From assembly GCA_947498785.1 (NCBI GenBank), contig CANMLS010000010.1, positions 80,515 to 144,514 on the forward strand: 64,000 nucleotides of DNA. The letters run 5' to 3'. The position numbers and the translations under genes are program-made. The DNA comes from an uncultured Aquimarina sp. (GTDB lineage Bacteria; Bacteroidota; Bacteroidia; Flavobacteriales; Flavobacteriaceae). Shown in pieces: positions 41,300-49,101 of the stretch; position 1 is the first letter of the stretch, and each line of letters opens with the position of its first letter. Under the pieces are notes generated by a model that saw nothing but the letters and a program-made list of their open reading frames with translations, was not told the origin of the DNA and searched no databases.

Positions 41300-41752
41300 A
41301 TGACCAAATTAGAAAGGATAAATAAGGCTATAGCTTTTTTAAAAGGGAACGAAATAATATCTATTCAGCAAGATATTGTTGATATTATGAATGTAAACAA
41401 ATCTTCCGTATCATCTGCATTAAAAGGGGATGATAGATACCTTACTAATGGTTTTTTGAAGAAGTTTTGTAAATCTTTCCCTCAAATCAGTCAAGCTTGG
41501 TTGTTAAATGAAGAAGGAGAGATGTTAATTAGCAAAGAGGTAAACAACAATTTAAATTTAAGCATATTCTATAACAAGCATGGAGAAAGAGTATCCGATA
41601 AAGCAATTTCAGAGTATGCAACTAGAAATATTGAAAGATTTATTAGGGAAGACATTGGTTTCAAAAAATCGATTGACATAGAAGTTTTAAAAACATTAAT
41701 GAAAGCTAGAAAGTCAGACGGGACAATTGATATTGATAAAATTGGAAAATAA
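41300..41752 (+). CDS. CI-like phage repressor (HTH, no protease domain)
   Basis: From ATG 41300 (MTKLERINKAIAFLKGNEI) the 150-residue protein contains a helix-turn-helix (QQDIVDIMNVNKSSVSSALKG, about residues 24-44) and the segment WLLNEEGEML typical of flavobacterial XRE phage repressors. No S24 peptidase domain is present, so LexA-style self-cleavage is not expected and induction must work another way. A longer reading from a TTG at 41267 is unlikely. It is divergent from the early operon. Confidence 0.82.
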   Translation: MTKLERINKAIAFLKGNEIISIQQDIVDIMNVNKSSVSSALKGDDRYLTNGFLKKFCKSFPQISQAWLLNEEGEMLISKEVNNNLNLSIFYNKHGERVSDKAISEYATRNIERFIREDIGFKKSIDIEVLKTLMKARKSDGTIDIDKIGK

Positions 41753-41975
41753 TTAATCAATTACTTATAATAATACCAAAGGCTATTTCTTTATAAATGA
41801 AAATTCATATGACAGTTCCAAGATTTAGTGCATAGTTTTGTTTCAATCTGATCTAAGTAATTTTCGATCCAAAAATTTATGCTATACAATTTGTTGATGA
41901 AGTTTATAAAAGAGAATTAGAAAAATTAAGAACGGATAAGCGTTGAAAATTAAAATTCTCACTTAACTTTTCAAT

Positions 41976-42392
41976 TTATTTACGATATTTCTTTAGAGCT
42001 ATTTCTTTAAGTTCTTCTAGAGCCTTGTTTTTCTTCTCTCTTTCGTCATCTGCCATAATCAATTCCATGACCTTTCTTATATAATCTCGAAAGGTTTCGT
42101 TTTGGATCAACTCGTCTTTATGCTCAAGTAAATGATCAATTAGTTGTAATGTGCTTAGTTCATTTAAAACTAGGTTGGTTTTGTTTCTAGAAGACAACAT
42201 TTGACCTTTTCCTGTTATCAACCAATTCGAATCAATATCTTTATAGGTGTTGAGTATATTCTCTATTTTAGTTGCGCCAATATCCTTAACTTTATCTAAA
42301 AAGCCATTAGAAAGTCCAGTTTCTCGATAAAACTTACTCTTGTTTATTTGTTTATACTCTATTATTTCTAGGATTCTAGTAACTATACTCAT
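41976..42392 (-). CDS. second XRE-type repressor-like protein
   Basis: This 138-residue protein starts with a helix-turn-helix (IEYKQINKSKFYRETGLSNGFLDKVKDIG, about residues 11-40) and has the SNWLITGKGQML segment found in flavobacterial phage repressors, like the gene at 41300. A helical charged C-terminus follows. It faces away from the switch and has its own transcription. It may give superinfection immunity or control the rightward cargo; which of the two proteins is the main repressor cannot be told from sequence alone. Confidence 0.75.
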   Translation of the reverse strand: MSIVTRILEIIEYKQINKSKFYRETGLSNGFLDKVKDIGATKIENILNTYKDIDSNWLITGKGQMLSSRNKTNLVLNELSTLQLIDHLLEHKDELIQNETFRDYIRKVMELIMADDEREKKNKALEELKEIALKKYRK

Positions 42393-42484
42393 ATTATTTT
42401 AGATTTTTGGGTATAATCTAATAATGATATTATTCTTTCAGCTTCCGTTATAATAGTTTCTTCCATTGCTAGATAAAGGTAATT

Positions 42485-42736
42485 CTATCCAAAATCTATG
42501 TTATAAAGAAAGTACCGTTGCTCACATGAAAGCAACTCAAATAGATCCATCATATTAATTGATGAATGATTTGAATCTTTTAATTCTTTTTTTAAGGATT
42601 TAATCTCTTCATCCTTTTCTTTAACAAGAGTATCGTAGTCATTTTCATAAATTTCTAAAAACTCTTCAGGAAAGGAAACTAGCCTTTTAAGCTTATCTAT
42701 CTTTTGGGATTTCTTACTACTCATTTTCTGCTGCAT
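42485..42736 (-). CDS. small coiled-coil protein (83 aa)
   Basis: An 83-residue charged protein with a lysine-rich start and a coiled-coil middle (DTLVKEKDEEIKSLKKEL), ending CEQRYFLYNIDFG. The start may be ATG 42736 or the methionine at codon 5. It overlaps the upstream membrane protein by 20 bases. Function unknown; the two may work together. Confidence 0.5.
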   Translation of the reverse strand: MQQKMSSKKSQKIDKLKRLVSFPEEFLEIYENDYDTLVKEKDEEIKSLKKELKDSNHSSINMMDLFELLSCEQRYFLYNIDFG

Positions 42737-43346
42737 TATCAGTTAATTCCATTCGCATTCTTCTAAAATCTAAACTTTTTTCAGGCTTAATTAAGTCCTT
42801 TTCCTCTGCCTCTTTATACATAAAAACAAAGAAACTTCTTATGGTGTTATTCAGGTTTTCTATTTTTATTGTCTGGAAACTTTTAATTTTAGAAAATAGC
42901 CAGATAACGGATAACACTACCACAAATGTTGATATAGTAAAGCCTATAGCATAAATATGAAGTAGAACATCATCAAGTCCTAATTCTTTTGCATTGAAAA
43001 CCCAATAAAGTTGAATAAAATAAAAATACAGAGGTGCTGAATACGATATTTTATAAGGCTTTAACAATCCACCAAAACAAAGTAAAAGAGGAGATAATGT
43101 TTGAGTAATTACCCAGATAAAGGTTTTTGTACTATTAAAACCATAGGTTTCAGTAATACCAAAGGTAGTAACCTTATCCGAGAAAAGAATTAATCCAGAT
43201 AAGATTACCAATATTGATGCAAATATTTTTAGAATTGAAACGCCCTGTTTAATGTGCGTCTCCTTGTTCTCCAGGTCTTTGAATTTCTCCTGGATCAACT
43301 TGAAAAATTTCCAATTGATCCAATTCTGCTTCGTAGGTTTCTTCAT
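42717..43346 (-). CDS. membrane protein with four TM segments (209 aa)
   Basis: This protein has an N-terminal basic helical part (about residues 1-35) and four hydrophobic segments (about 38-57, 75-95, 102-118 and 128-152), then a charged C-terminal tail. The first 98 bases overlap, in another frame, a small lipoprotein gene that looks equally real. If the lipoprotein is genuine, translation of this protein may start later at a non-ATG codon. A lysogenic exclusion or envelope role is possible; no family recognised. Confidence 0.55.
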   Translation of the reverse strand: MKKPTKQNWINWKFFKLIQEKFKDLENKETHIKQGVSILKIFASILVILSGLILFSDKVTTFGITETYGFNSTKTFIWVITQTLSPLLLCFGGLLKPYKISYSAPLYFYFIQLYWVFNAKELGLDDVLLHIYAIGFTISTFVVVLSVIWLFSKIKSFQTIKIENLNNTIRSFFVFMYKEAEEKDLIKPEKSLDFRRMRMELTDNAAENE

Positions 43347-43422
43347 TTAAATCGGTTGATTCACAACTTCCTAATGATATTACAAATACTACTAACGCTG
43401 TTAATATTGCTATTTTTTTCAT
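43249..43422 (-). CDS. small lipoprotein (57 aa)
   Basis: ATG 43422 to TAA 43249-43251 gives a classic lipoprotein signal peptide (basic MKKIA, hydrophobic core, lipobox LGSC with Cys20). A short acidic mature part ends in DPGEIQRPGEQGD, a style common in small flavobacterial lipoproteins. It overlaps the start of the membrane protein gene by 98 bases in another frame. As prophage cargo it could modify the cell surface. Confidence 0.65.
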   Translation of the reverse strand: MKKIAILTALVVFVISLGSCESTDLNEETYEAELDQLEIFQVDPGEIQRPGEQGDAH

Positions 43423-44064
43423 CTTAATTTATATTTTGGTTTAATACAAAATTAATCTGTATTTCTTCAAAAAAAACCGATTTAAAAAATAGTTAGTGAA
43501 CGTATAATTAACAATAGTAGCTTTATATCATATAAGTGTGTGTTGGTTAATTTAATTCATCAAATTTAGGAAATAATACCTATGATACGGTTACGGTAAA
43601 ACCACAAACTTTTGTTTCGAAAACTCACATATACTGCGGGTTACCGTAAAAACAGTAACATAGAATTTCATATTATTTCATGCTATTAAAAAATGGTTAT
43701 TAATAAATTTTTAATAGGATAGGAATGATAAATATAGCAACAATAATAGTACCGTAGTTAGGGGATATTCCCCCTTTTTTTACAAGTAAAACACAATGGT
43801 TTGATTTGAAGGCAATTAAAATTAAAAATTATACAAATCGAATAATTACTACAAACCAAAATGCATGACCCTATCTTAATCTATTTATTCAAAATTTAAG
43901 GCCCTAATAAAACTACTTAAAAAGTAAAAAATACGTGGTTTTACAACAAAGCTATTCCCTTCAGGTTTATTAACTTAGATATTAAGAAATGTATAATGAA
44001 TATATCGTTACCTGAGCGACTATACCCCTAAGTTGGTGGTAATAGGAAAACTGAAATTATTCTT
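43423..44064. other. non-coding region before the cargo toxin
   Basis: About 640 AT-rich bases without a gene. It holds a 13-base near-direct repeat GGTTAC(G/C)GTAAAA at 43589-43601 and 43639-43651 and a GGGG-ATATT-CCCC palindrome at 43761-43773 followed by a T-run. The rest shows nothing I can name. Confidence 0.65.
43761..43782 (+). promoter_or_regulatory. GGGG-N5-CCCC palindrome upstream of the toxin gene
   Basis: GGGGATATTCCCC at 43761-43773 followed by CTTTTTTT. It resembles the palindromes at 622 and 53676. The T-run could also make it a weak rightward terminator, so the role is ambiguous. Confidence 0.4.
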
Positions 44065-44808
44065 ATGAATTTACTTTTTGTAACAGCAGCAAAAAAATTA
44101 GGTGCCGACAAAGAAATAATGAATTCTTATTGGGCATACCATGAAAGAAAACAAAATTGGTTTTTTTCTCCTAACCCTAATCTTGATGCAGCAGAACGTC
44201 GCCCTAATTCATTTCCTAACAAAGGTAGTTGGGATAGGTTAAAATCCGCCGAAAGAAGATCAAAATGGAATAGCTTTAGTTTAAAACAACGTATGACTAT
44301 AGCTACACTTGCTGGATTCGGGCATGAAGGAAAAGGGATCAACTTAGATAATAGTATTCATTTTTCCAAATTAAGGAAAGGTTATATGAACTGGAGATCG
44401 GATTTATATAGTGTATTTTGGAGTGATAAAACTCAGAAAAAACGGTGGCTGTGTAATGTTTTTGTAGGAGATGCAATATATCTATATAACGGAAAGAGCT
44501 TTACATATGGAAATAATCACTATTTCAATCCTAAACAAACTTTTAATGGAAAATCTACTTTAAAGAAACGAAATAGTTATAAAGATGTTCAAGCAGGTGA
44601 TATTTGTGTCTTTGGAGATAAACATATAGAAATAATTACAAGTATTCAGAAAAACTCGATTGCTGATGATGGTTTTTGTTCAATTGGAGCTGGTAGAGCA
44701 AGTAGCCCTGAAACAAGTGGTGGTGATGGTACTATCAGATGTGATTCTTTTTTCTCGATTGGCACAAGGGAGTTAGAAAATAATAACAATACATATTTTT
44801 ATATCTAA
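44065..44808 (+). CDS. putative Cys-His peptidase/amidase toxin (prophage cargo)
   Basis: This 247-residue protein has an N-terminal helical region (about 1-115) and a C-terminal NlpC/P60- or CHAP-like pattern: Cys130 at the start of a helix in RWLCNVFVGDAIYL, then a turn DVQAGDICVFGD followed by His187 in KHIEIITS, and later SIGAGR. These are the expected positions of the catalytic Cys and His of papain-like cell-wall hydrolases. It has no signal peptide, so it needs export, for instance by the T6SS, or acts at lysis. It is followed by a TAATG-coupled membrane protein, as in toxin-immunity pairs. Confidence 0.6.
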   Translation: MNLLFVTAAKKLGADKEIMNSYWAYHERKQNWFFSPNPNLDAAERRPNSFPNKGSWDRLKSAERRSKWNSFSLKQRMTIATLAGFGHEGKGINLDNSIHFSKLRKGYMNWRSDLYSVFWSDKTQKKRWLCNVFVGDAIYLYNGKSFTYGNNHYFNPKQTFNGKSTLKKRNSYKDVQAGDICVFGDKHIEIITSIQKNSIADDGFCSIGAGRASSPETSGGDGTIRCDSFFSIGTRELENNNNTYFYI

Positions 44809-45254
44809 TGAAGTTTCATTTAACAGCGATTATAACCAACATTTTACTAATCTTTGGTATAATGCATTTGTACACTTTTTTTGTTACATCCATTGATAGT
44901 ATGTATTTTGTAAAAAGGGGACAATATTTTGAGTCGTATTTTGCTTATTCTATTCTATTTTTTTCGTGGTTAGCAACTTTAATCATTTATAAAAAGAAAA
45001 AGTATTCAACGCACTTTTATTATTTTATAGCTATCAACCTTTTGGTAATAGTAGTGATTAGTATTTTTAAATATATATCGTTTATTAATAATGATTCTGC
45101 CCAGTTCAAAATATCCAATCTATTTATTAGTATTAAATCTGCGATTTTCGAAACGATAATACCTTTACTAATAATTTCTATTCTTGTGAACCTCTTTCAG
45201 AATACAATCGGAAAAAAACTACTAGCAAAAAAGTATCTAACACAGAGATCATAA
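44808..45254 (+). CDS. membrane protein, candidate immunity to the cargo toxin
   Basis: This 148-residue protein has four hydrophobic segments (about residues 5-28, 44-62, 68-90 and 112-130) and a basic C-terminus. Its ATG overlaps the toxin's stop (TAATG), which strongly links their translation. An inner-membrane immunity protein is plausible for a toxin that attacks the cell wall in the periplasm. I know no family for it. The cassette ends 130 bases before the right prophage arm sites. Confidence 0.6.
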   Translation: MKFHLTAIITNILLIFGIMHLYTFFVTSIDSMYFVKRGQYFESYFAYSILFFSWLATLIIYKKKKYSTHFYYFIAINLLVIVVISIFKYISFINNDSAQFKISNLFISIKSAIFETIIPLLIISILVNLFQNTIGKKLLAKKYLTQRS

Positions 45255-45385
45255 TTGTTAAACCTAAAGAATTGTCATATTTGAATTCTTCTCCAAATTT
45301 TCAGTTTTACTTTATAATTGAAAATTTTAATTTCACAAACCAACTTAGGCAGATAATAGATGAAATTACTCAAGTTTTTCAAAAG

Positions 45386-45404
45386 GTTGTCTATATGTTG
45401 TCTA
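45386..45404 (+). promoter_or_regulatory. putative integrase arm-type repeats, right
   Basis: GTTGTCTA occurs at 45386-45393 and 45397-45404, with the same 11-bp period and orientation as the pair at 4040-4058. Both sets lie inside the prophage near the att cores. Confidence 0.6.
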
Positions 45405-45416
45405 AAAAAGAATAAA

Positions 45417-45457
45417 AAAAACTGTAACAATCACAAAATGAATTAGTTACAGTTTTT
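45417..45457 (-). terminator. prophage-supplied tRNA-Leu terminator
   Basis: AAAAACTGTAAC (45417-45428) pairs with GTTACAGTTTTT (45446-45457), a 12-bp stem with a 17-base loop. On the minus strand it follows the tRNA 3' end by a few bases and ends in a T-run. It replaces the host terminator displaced to 3852-3895. Confidence 0.75.
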
Positions 45458-45461
45458 ACTC

Positions 45462-45482
45462 GTACTCGAGGTGGGAATCGAA
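45462..45482. other. attR core (21 bp)
   Basis: Identical to 3899-3919 and part of the intact tRNA-Leu gene (T-arm and acceptor 3' strand). The prophage therefore restored the 3' end of the tRNA on integration. Confidence 0.92.
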
Positions 45483-45544
45483 CCCACACGACCGAAGTCA
45501 CTGGATTTTGAATCCAGCGCGTCTACCAATTCCGCCACTCGAGC
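45463..45544 (-). tRNA. tRNA-Leu (anticodon CAA)
   Basis: On the minus strand the gene begins GCTCGAG and ends CTCGAGT plus discriminator A. It has a 7-bp acceptor stem (closing pair G-T), the anticodon stem-loop CTGGA-TTCAAAA-TCCAG giving anticodon CAA, a long variable arm (TGACTTCGGTCG) typical of leucine tRNAs, and the T-loop TTCGATT. CCA is not encoded. A TAATTTTG -7 box lies on the minus strand at 45564-45557. The 3' end serves as the prophage attachment site. Confidence 0.96.
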
Positions 45545-45630
45545 ATTCTAGGACGGCAAAATTAGCAAAATATTCTTTTTCTACCATCAAATTAAGTGAC
45601 AAAATAAAGGTTAGAGTGAAAATAAATTTT

Positions 45631-45638
45631 TAAATTTG
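45631..45638 (+). promoter_or_regulatory. candidate -7 box of prs
   Basis: TAAATTTG matches TAnnTTTG 55 bases before the prs start. A TTA at 45611-45613, about 17 bases upstream, is the nearest -33-like triplet. Confidence 0.5.
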
Positions 45639-45692
45639 CACCTTGTTTTTAGAAAATAAGTTTTAACTCGTTATTATACAATAATTTACCCT

Positions 45693-46634
45693 ATGTCAAT
45701 CGCAGTTACAGAAGCAAAATTTTTTGCATGTAGTCAGAGTACAGAACTCGCAGAAAAAATAGTAGCTGCTTACGGAGCTAAACTGGGTAAAATTATTACA
45801 TCAACATATAGTGATGGCGAGTTTCAACCTTCTTTTGAAGAATCTGTAAGAGGATCTAGAGTTTTTATTATTGGATCAACACATCCTAGTTCTGATCATC
45901 TTATGGAAATGTTATTGATGCTTGATGCTGCAAAAAGAGCTTCTGCAAGACATATCACAGCAGTATTACCTTATTATGGATGGGCTCGACAGGATAGAAA
46001 AGACAAACCAAGAGTTCCTATTGCGGCAAAATTGATTGCCAAAATGTTAGAAACGGCTGGTGCAACAAGAATCATTACAATGGATTTACATGCAGATCAG
46101 ATTCAAGGGTTTTTTGAGAAACCTGTAGATCATTTATTTGCATCAACTATATTTTTGCCATATGTACAATCACTAAATCTAAGTGATCTTACAATCGCTT
46201 CTCCAGATATGGGAGGTTCTAAAAGAGCTTACGCATATTCTAAAGCATTGTTGAGTGATGTTGTTATTTGTTACAAGCAAAGAGCCAAAGCAAATGTGAT
46301 TTCACATATGGAACTTATTGGAGATGTAACCGGAAAAAATGTCGTTCTAGTTGATGATATGGTAGATACTGCCGGAACATTAACCAAAGCAGCTGATCTC
46401 ATGATCGAGAGAGGTGCCAAAAGCGTAAGAGCCATTTGTACTCACCCTATCCTTTCAGGGAATGCATATGAGCGATTAGAAAATTCTAAATTAGAAGAAT
46501 TGATTGTAACCGATTCTATTCCTCTAAAACAAGAAAGTAATAAAATCAGAGTTGTTAGCTGTGCAGAGTTATTTGCAGATGTTATGAACAGAGTTCACAA
46601 AAACCAGTCGATCAGCTCTAACTTTATAATGTAA
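45693..46634 (+). CDS. prs: ribose-phosphate pyrophosphokinase
   Basis: This 313-residue protein makes PRPP from ribose 5-phosphate and ATP for nucleotide, histidine and tryptophan synthesis. It has the class I PRPP synthetase motifs: [14 protein letters not shown] flexible loop, [12 protein letters not shown] with the metal and ATP site, SPDMGG, and the PRPP-binding loop [13 protein letters not shown]. Length is normal. It is the first gene of a rightward pair with rplY. Confidence 0.97.
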   Translation: MSIAVTEAKFFACSQSTELAEKIVAAYGAKLGKIITSTYSDGEFQPSFEESVRGSRVFIIGSTHPSSDHLMEMLLMLDAAKRASARHITAVLPYYGWARQDRKDKPRVPIAAKLIAKMLETAGATRIITMDLHADQIQGFFEKPVDHLFASTIFLPYVQSLNLSDLTIASPDMGGSKRAYAYSKALLSDVVICYKQRAKANVISHMELIGDVTGKNVVLVDDMVDTAGTLTKAADLMIERGAKSVRAICTHPILSGNAYERLENSKLEELIVTDSIPLKQESNKIRVVSCAELFADVMNRVHKNQSISSNFIM

Positions 46635-46659
46635 AATAATAATTAATAAATTTAAAAAA

Positions 46660-47289
46660 ATGAAATCATTAACAATCAATGCATCTCAAAGAGAAAGCGT
46701 AGGCAAGAAAGCAACAAAAGCCTTACGTAATGCTGGACAGGTACCTTGTGTTATTTACGGTGGAGACACTATTATACACTTTGCAGCACCAGAAATTGCC
46801 TTTAAAAACTTAGTGTATACTCCAGACGTTCATACCGTGGTAATTGCTTTGGATAATGGTACAAAAGTAAATGCTATCTTACAGGATATTCAATTTCACC
46901 CTGTAACTGATAAAATCTTACATATCGATTTTGTTGAAATTTTTGACGATAAGCCAATTACAGTTGAGCTTCCTTTTAGAACAACTGGAAATGCAAGAGG
47001 AGTTCTTAATGGAGGTGTGTTACGCTATAACCTAAGACGTATCAAAGTAAAGGGTCTTGCTTCTAAATTACCAGACTTGATCGAGGGAGACATTACTAAC
47101 CTAAAGATAGGAAACAAGTTATTAGTTACTAGTTTAGCAAGTGACGATTTTACAATCCTACACCCAGACAATACAGTAGTTTGTATGGTTAAAACTTCTC
47201 GTACTGCTGTCGCAGATGACGATGAAGATGAAGAAGAAGGAACTGAAGCTGCTGCAGAAGGAGCAGAAGCTCCAGCTGCTGAAGCTTAA
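46660..47289 (+). CDS. rplY: 50S ribosomal protein L25/Ctc
   Basis: This 209-residue protein binds 5S rRNA. It has the N-terminal L25 domain ([25 protein letters not shown]), the CTC C-terminal domain ([19 protein letters not shown]) and an acidic alanine/glutamate-rich tail as in many Bacteroidetes. It follows prs by 25 bases, the usual prs-rplY order, and ends before a strong terminator. Confidence 0.96.
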   Translation: MKSLTINASQRESVGKKATKALRNAGQVPCVIYGGDTIIHFAAPEIAFKNLVYTPDVHTVVIALDNGTKVNAILQDIQFHPVTDKILHIDFVEIFDDKPITVELPFRTTGNARGVLNGGVLRYNLRRIKVKGLASKLPDLIEGDITNLKIGNKLLVTSLASDDFTILHPDNTVVCMVKTSRTAVADDDEDEEEGTEAAAEGAEAPAAEA

Positions 47290-47309
47290 TCTTACAATTC
47301 TAGAGATAC

Positions 47310-47345
47310 AAAAGCATTCTGATTATTATTCAGGATGCTTTTTTT
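47310..47345 (+). terminator. terminator of the prs-rplY unit
   Basis: AAAAGCATTCTGA (47310-47322) pairs with TCAGGATGCTTTT (47330-47342) over 13 bases with one G-T pair, followed by more T residues. Confidence 0.85.
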
Positions 47346-47394
47346 ATTTTTACATAGTTTTAAAAAATATAAAAATCAAACAATTGTCAATTAT

Positions 47395-48024
47395 ATGCTT
47401 TCTGTATTTAGAAAATTATTTTCAAAACAAAAAGTAGAAGAAACACAAGATGATCTTATGAAAAAATTTCTTGTCGCTGGTCTTGGAAATATTGGTCCTA
47501 AATATCACAATACCAGGCACAATATAGGTTTTAGGATTCTTGATGCTTTGGCCAAAGAAGAAGATCTAACTTTTGAAACAAACAAATTAGGTGATCTCAC
47601 TACTTACAAACACAAGGGAAGAACCATCATATTACTCAAACCTAATACTTATATGAACCTCAGCGGAAAAGCAGTTCGATATTGGCTGGAGAAAGAAAAA
47701 GTGCCAATAGAAAATCTTTTGGTGGTTACTGATGACATCAATCTTTCTTTTGGAACCATTCGCGTTAAGACTAAAGGCAGTGCTGGAGGACATAATGGGC
47801 TAAAAGATATCGAAGCACAATTGCAAACTTCTAAATATTGTAGATTTAGATTTGGAGTTGGTGATGAATTTAGTAAAGGCAGACAAGTAGATTATGTACT
47901 TGGGGAGTGGAAAACCGAAGAAGAAGCTGCTATGCCAGAACGTTTAGAAAAAGGAATTGCATTGATTAAATCCTTTGCAACAGCAGGAACATCTAACACA
48001 ATGAATAGCTTTAACGGAAAATAA
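47395..48024 (+). CDS. pth: peptidyl-tRNA hydrolase
   Basis: The enzyme frees tRNA from peptidyl-tRNA dropped from ribosomes. Motifs are GLGNIGPKYHNTRHNIGF with the catalytic His, LLKPNTYMNLSGKAV, VTDDINLSFG with the catalytic Asp, and GSAGGHNGLK. I place the start at ATG 47395 (MLSVFRKLFSKQK), a short N-terminal extension seen in flavobacterial Pth. The upstream 20 codons from 47335 overlap the rplY terminator and are not protein-like. Confidence 0.95.
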   Translation: MLSVFRKLFSKQKVEETQDDLMKKFLVAGLGNIGPKYHNTRHNIGFRILDALAKEEDLTFETNKLGDLTTYKHKGRTIILLKPNTYMNLSGKAVRYWLEKEKVPIENLLVVTDDINLSFGTIRVKTKGSAGGHNGLKDIEAQLQTSKYCRFRFGVGDEFSKGRQVDYVLGEWKTEEEAAMPERLEKGIALIKSFATAGTSNTMNSFNGK

Positions 48025-48168
48025 AGAAATGTATCCAAAGTATTTTTTTATTTTTACAATCGCTGTAAATTTCACTTCTTGAAATAAGCATAACAACCAT
48101 ATAATGCCAAGCATACTAAATATTAGCGAATCTCATCTTACAGTTGAACATGAATCTAAAATGAAAAG

Positions 48169-49101
48169 ATGAAACGTTATACCGACGCAAAAACATACGA
48201 CAATCAAACACCATCTGTAGTTACTATAGGTACTTTTGATGGTGTACATATTGGTCATAAAAAAATAATAGATCGTCTTATAGAAAGTGCTCAGAAAAAT
48301 GGATTAGATTCTGTTATCCTCACGTTCTTTCCTCATCCAAGGATGGTCTTACAACAAGATTCTAATATAAAACTCATTAACACAATTGATGAGCGCATAC
48401 AAATATTAGAAAAAACAGGGCTTACTAGCCTTGTCATACATCCATTTACTCACGAGTTCTCCCGTCTTACTGCTGGCGAATATGTACAACAAATGCTAGT
48501 AAATCGTCTTAATGTACGTCATGTTATTATAGGATATGATCATAGATTTGGGCGTAATAGAAATTCTAACATCACAGATCTCGCTTCTTATGGAATACAA
48601 AATGATTTTACTGTAGAAGAAATTTCTAAACAAGACATTGATGATGTTGCCGTAAGCTCTACCAAAATTAGAAAAGCTCTTTTACAAGGAGATATTATAA
48701 AAGCCAATACTTTTCTTGGGTATGAATATATGTTAACAGGTGTAGTGGTTAAAGGTAAAGAACTTGGAAGAAAATTAAATTACCCAACAGCCAATTTACA
48801 TATCGAAGAAAAATATAAGCTTATACCAAAGAACGGAGTGTATATTGTCAAATCACAAATTGATGGTACAATCCGTTTTGGAATGATGAATATAGGGATC
48901 AACCCTACGGTAAATGGCGTACAACAAACGATAGAAACTCATTTCTTTGATGCTTCTTTTAACTTATATGACAAAAAGATCCAAATCCAGATGCTAAAAC
49001 GCATTCGTGATGAAAAGAAGTTTGATTCTATCGAACAATTACAAGAAGCTATGCAACAAGATGAAGATTTCTCCAGGGATTATATAAACTCTTTAGTATG
49101 A
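48169..49101 (+). CDS. ribF: bifunctional riboflavin kinase / FAD synthetase
   Basis: This 310-residue protein makes FMN and FAD from riboflavin. The N-terminal FAD synthetase half has GTFDGVHIGHKKII and TFFPHPRMVL plus GYDHRFGRNR. The C-terminal kinase half (about 185-310) has GKELGRKLNYPTANLHI and NIGINPTVNG. The length is typical. Its stop overlaps the next start by 4 bases (ATGA), coupling it to the HTTM gene. Confidence 0.96.
   Translation: MKRYTDAKTYDNQTPSVVTIGTFDGVHIGHKKIIDRLIESAQKNGLDSVILTFFPHPRMVLQQDSNIKLINTIDERIQILEKTGLTSLVIHPFTHEFSRLTAGEYVQQMLVNRLNVRHVIIGYDHRFGRNRNSNITDLASYGIQNDFTVEEISKQDIDDVAVSSTKIRKALLQGDIIKANTFLGYEYMLTGVVVKGKELGRKLNYPTANLHIEEKYKLIPKNGVYIVKSQIDGTIRFGMMNIGINPTVNGVQQTIETHFFDASFNLYDKKIQIQMLKRIRDEKKFDSIEQLQEAMQQDEDFSRDYINSLV

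Larger units (their letters stand above)
3899..45482. mobile_element. integrated siphovirus-like prophage (about 41.6 kb)
   Basis: The element is bounded by identical 21-bp cores at 3899-3919 and 45462-45482. The right copy is the 3' end of an intact tRNA-Leu. It contains a tyrosine integrase at the left end, repressor and divergent switch, primase-helicase, methylases, both terminase subunits, portal, protease, capsid, tape measure, tail proteins, tail fibre, holin-like protein and amidase. A long tape measure with no sheath protein suggests a long non-contractile tail. One D12 methylase and one small gene are broken, but all core structural genes look intact, so it may still be inducible. 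Confidence 0.93.

Noticed and set aside
41880..41946. Possible C-terminal gene fragment ending in ELEKLRTDKR
   Set aside because: A short plus-strand frame after the repressor reads like a protein end, but there is no start and no family; too weak to call.
45693..46634. A reverse-transcriptase-like VDD motif in the right flank
   Set aside because: [12 protein letters not shown] is the PRPP-binding loop of ribose-phosphate pyrophosphokinase.
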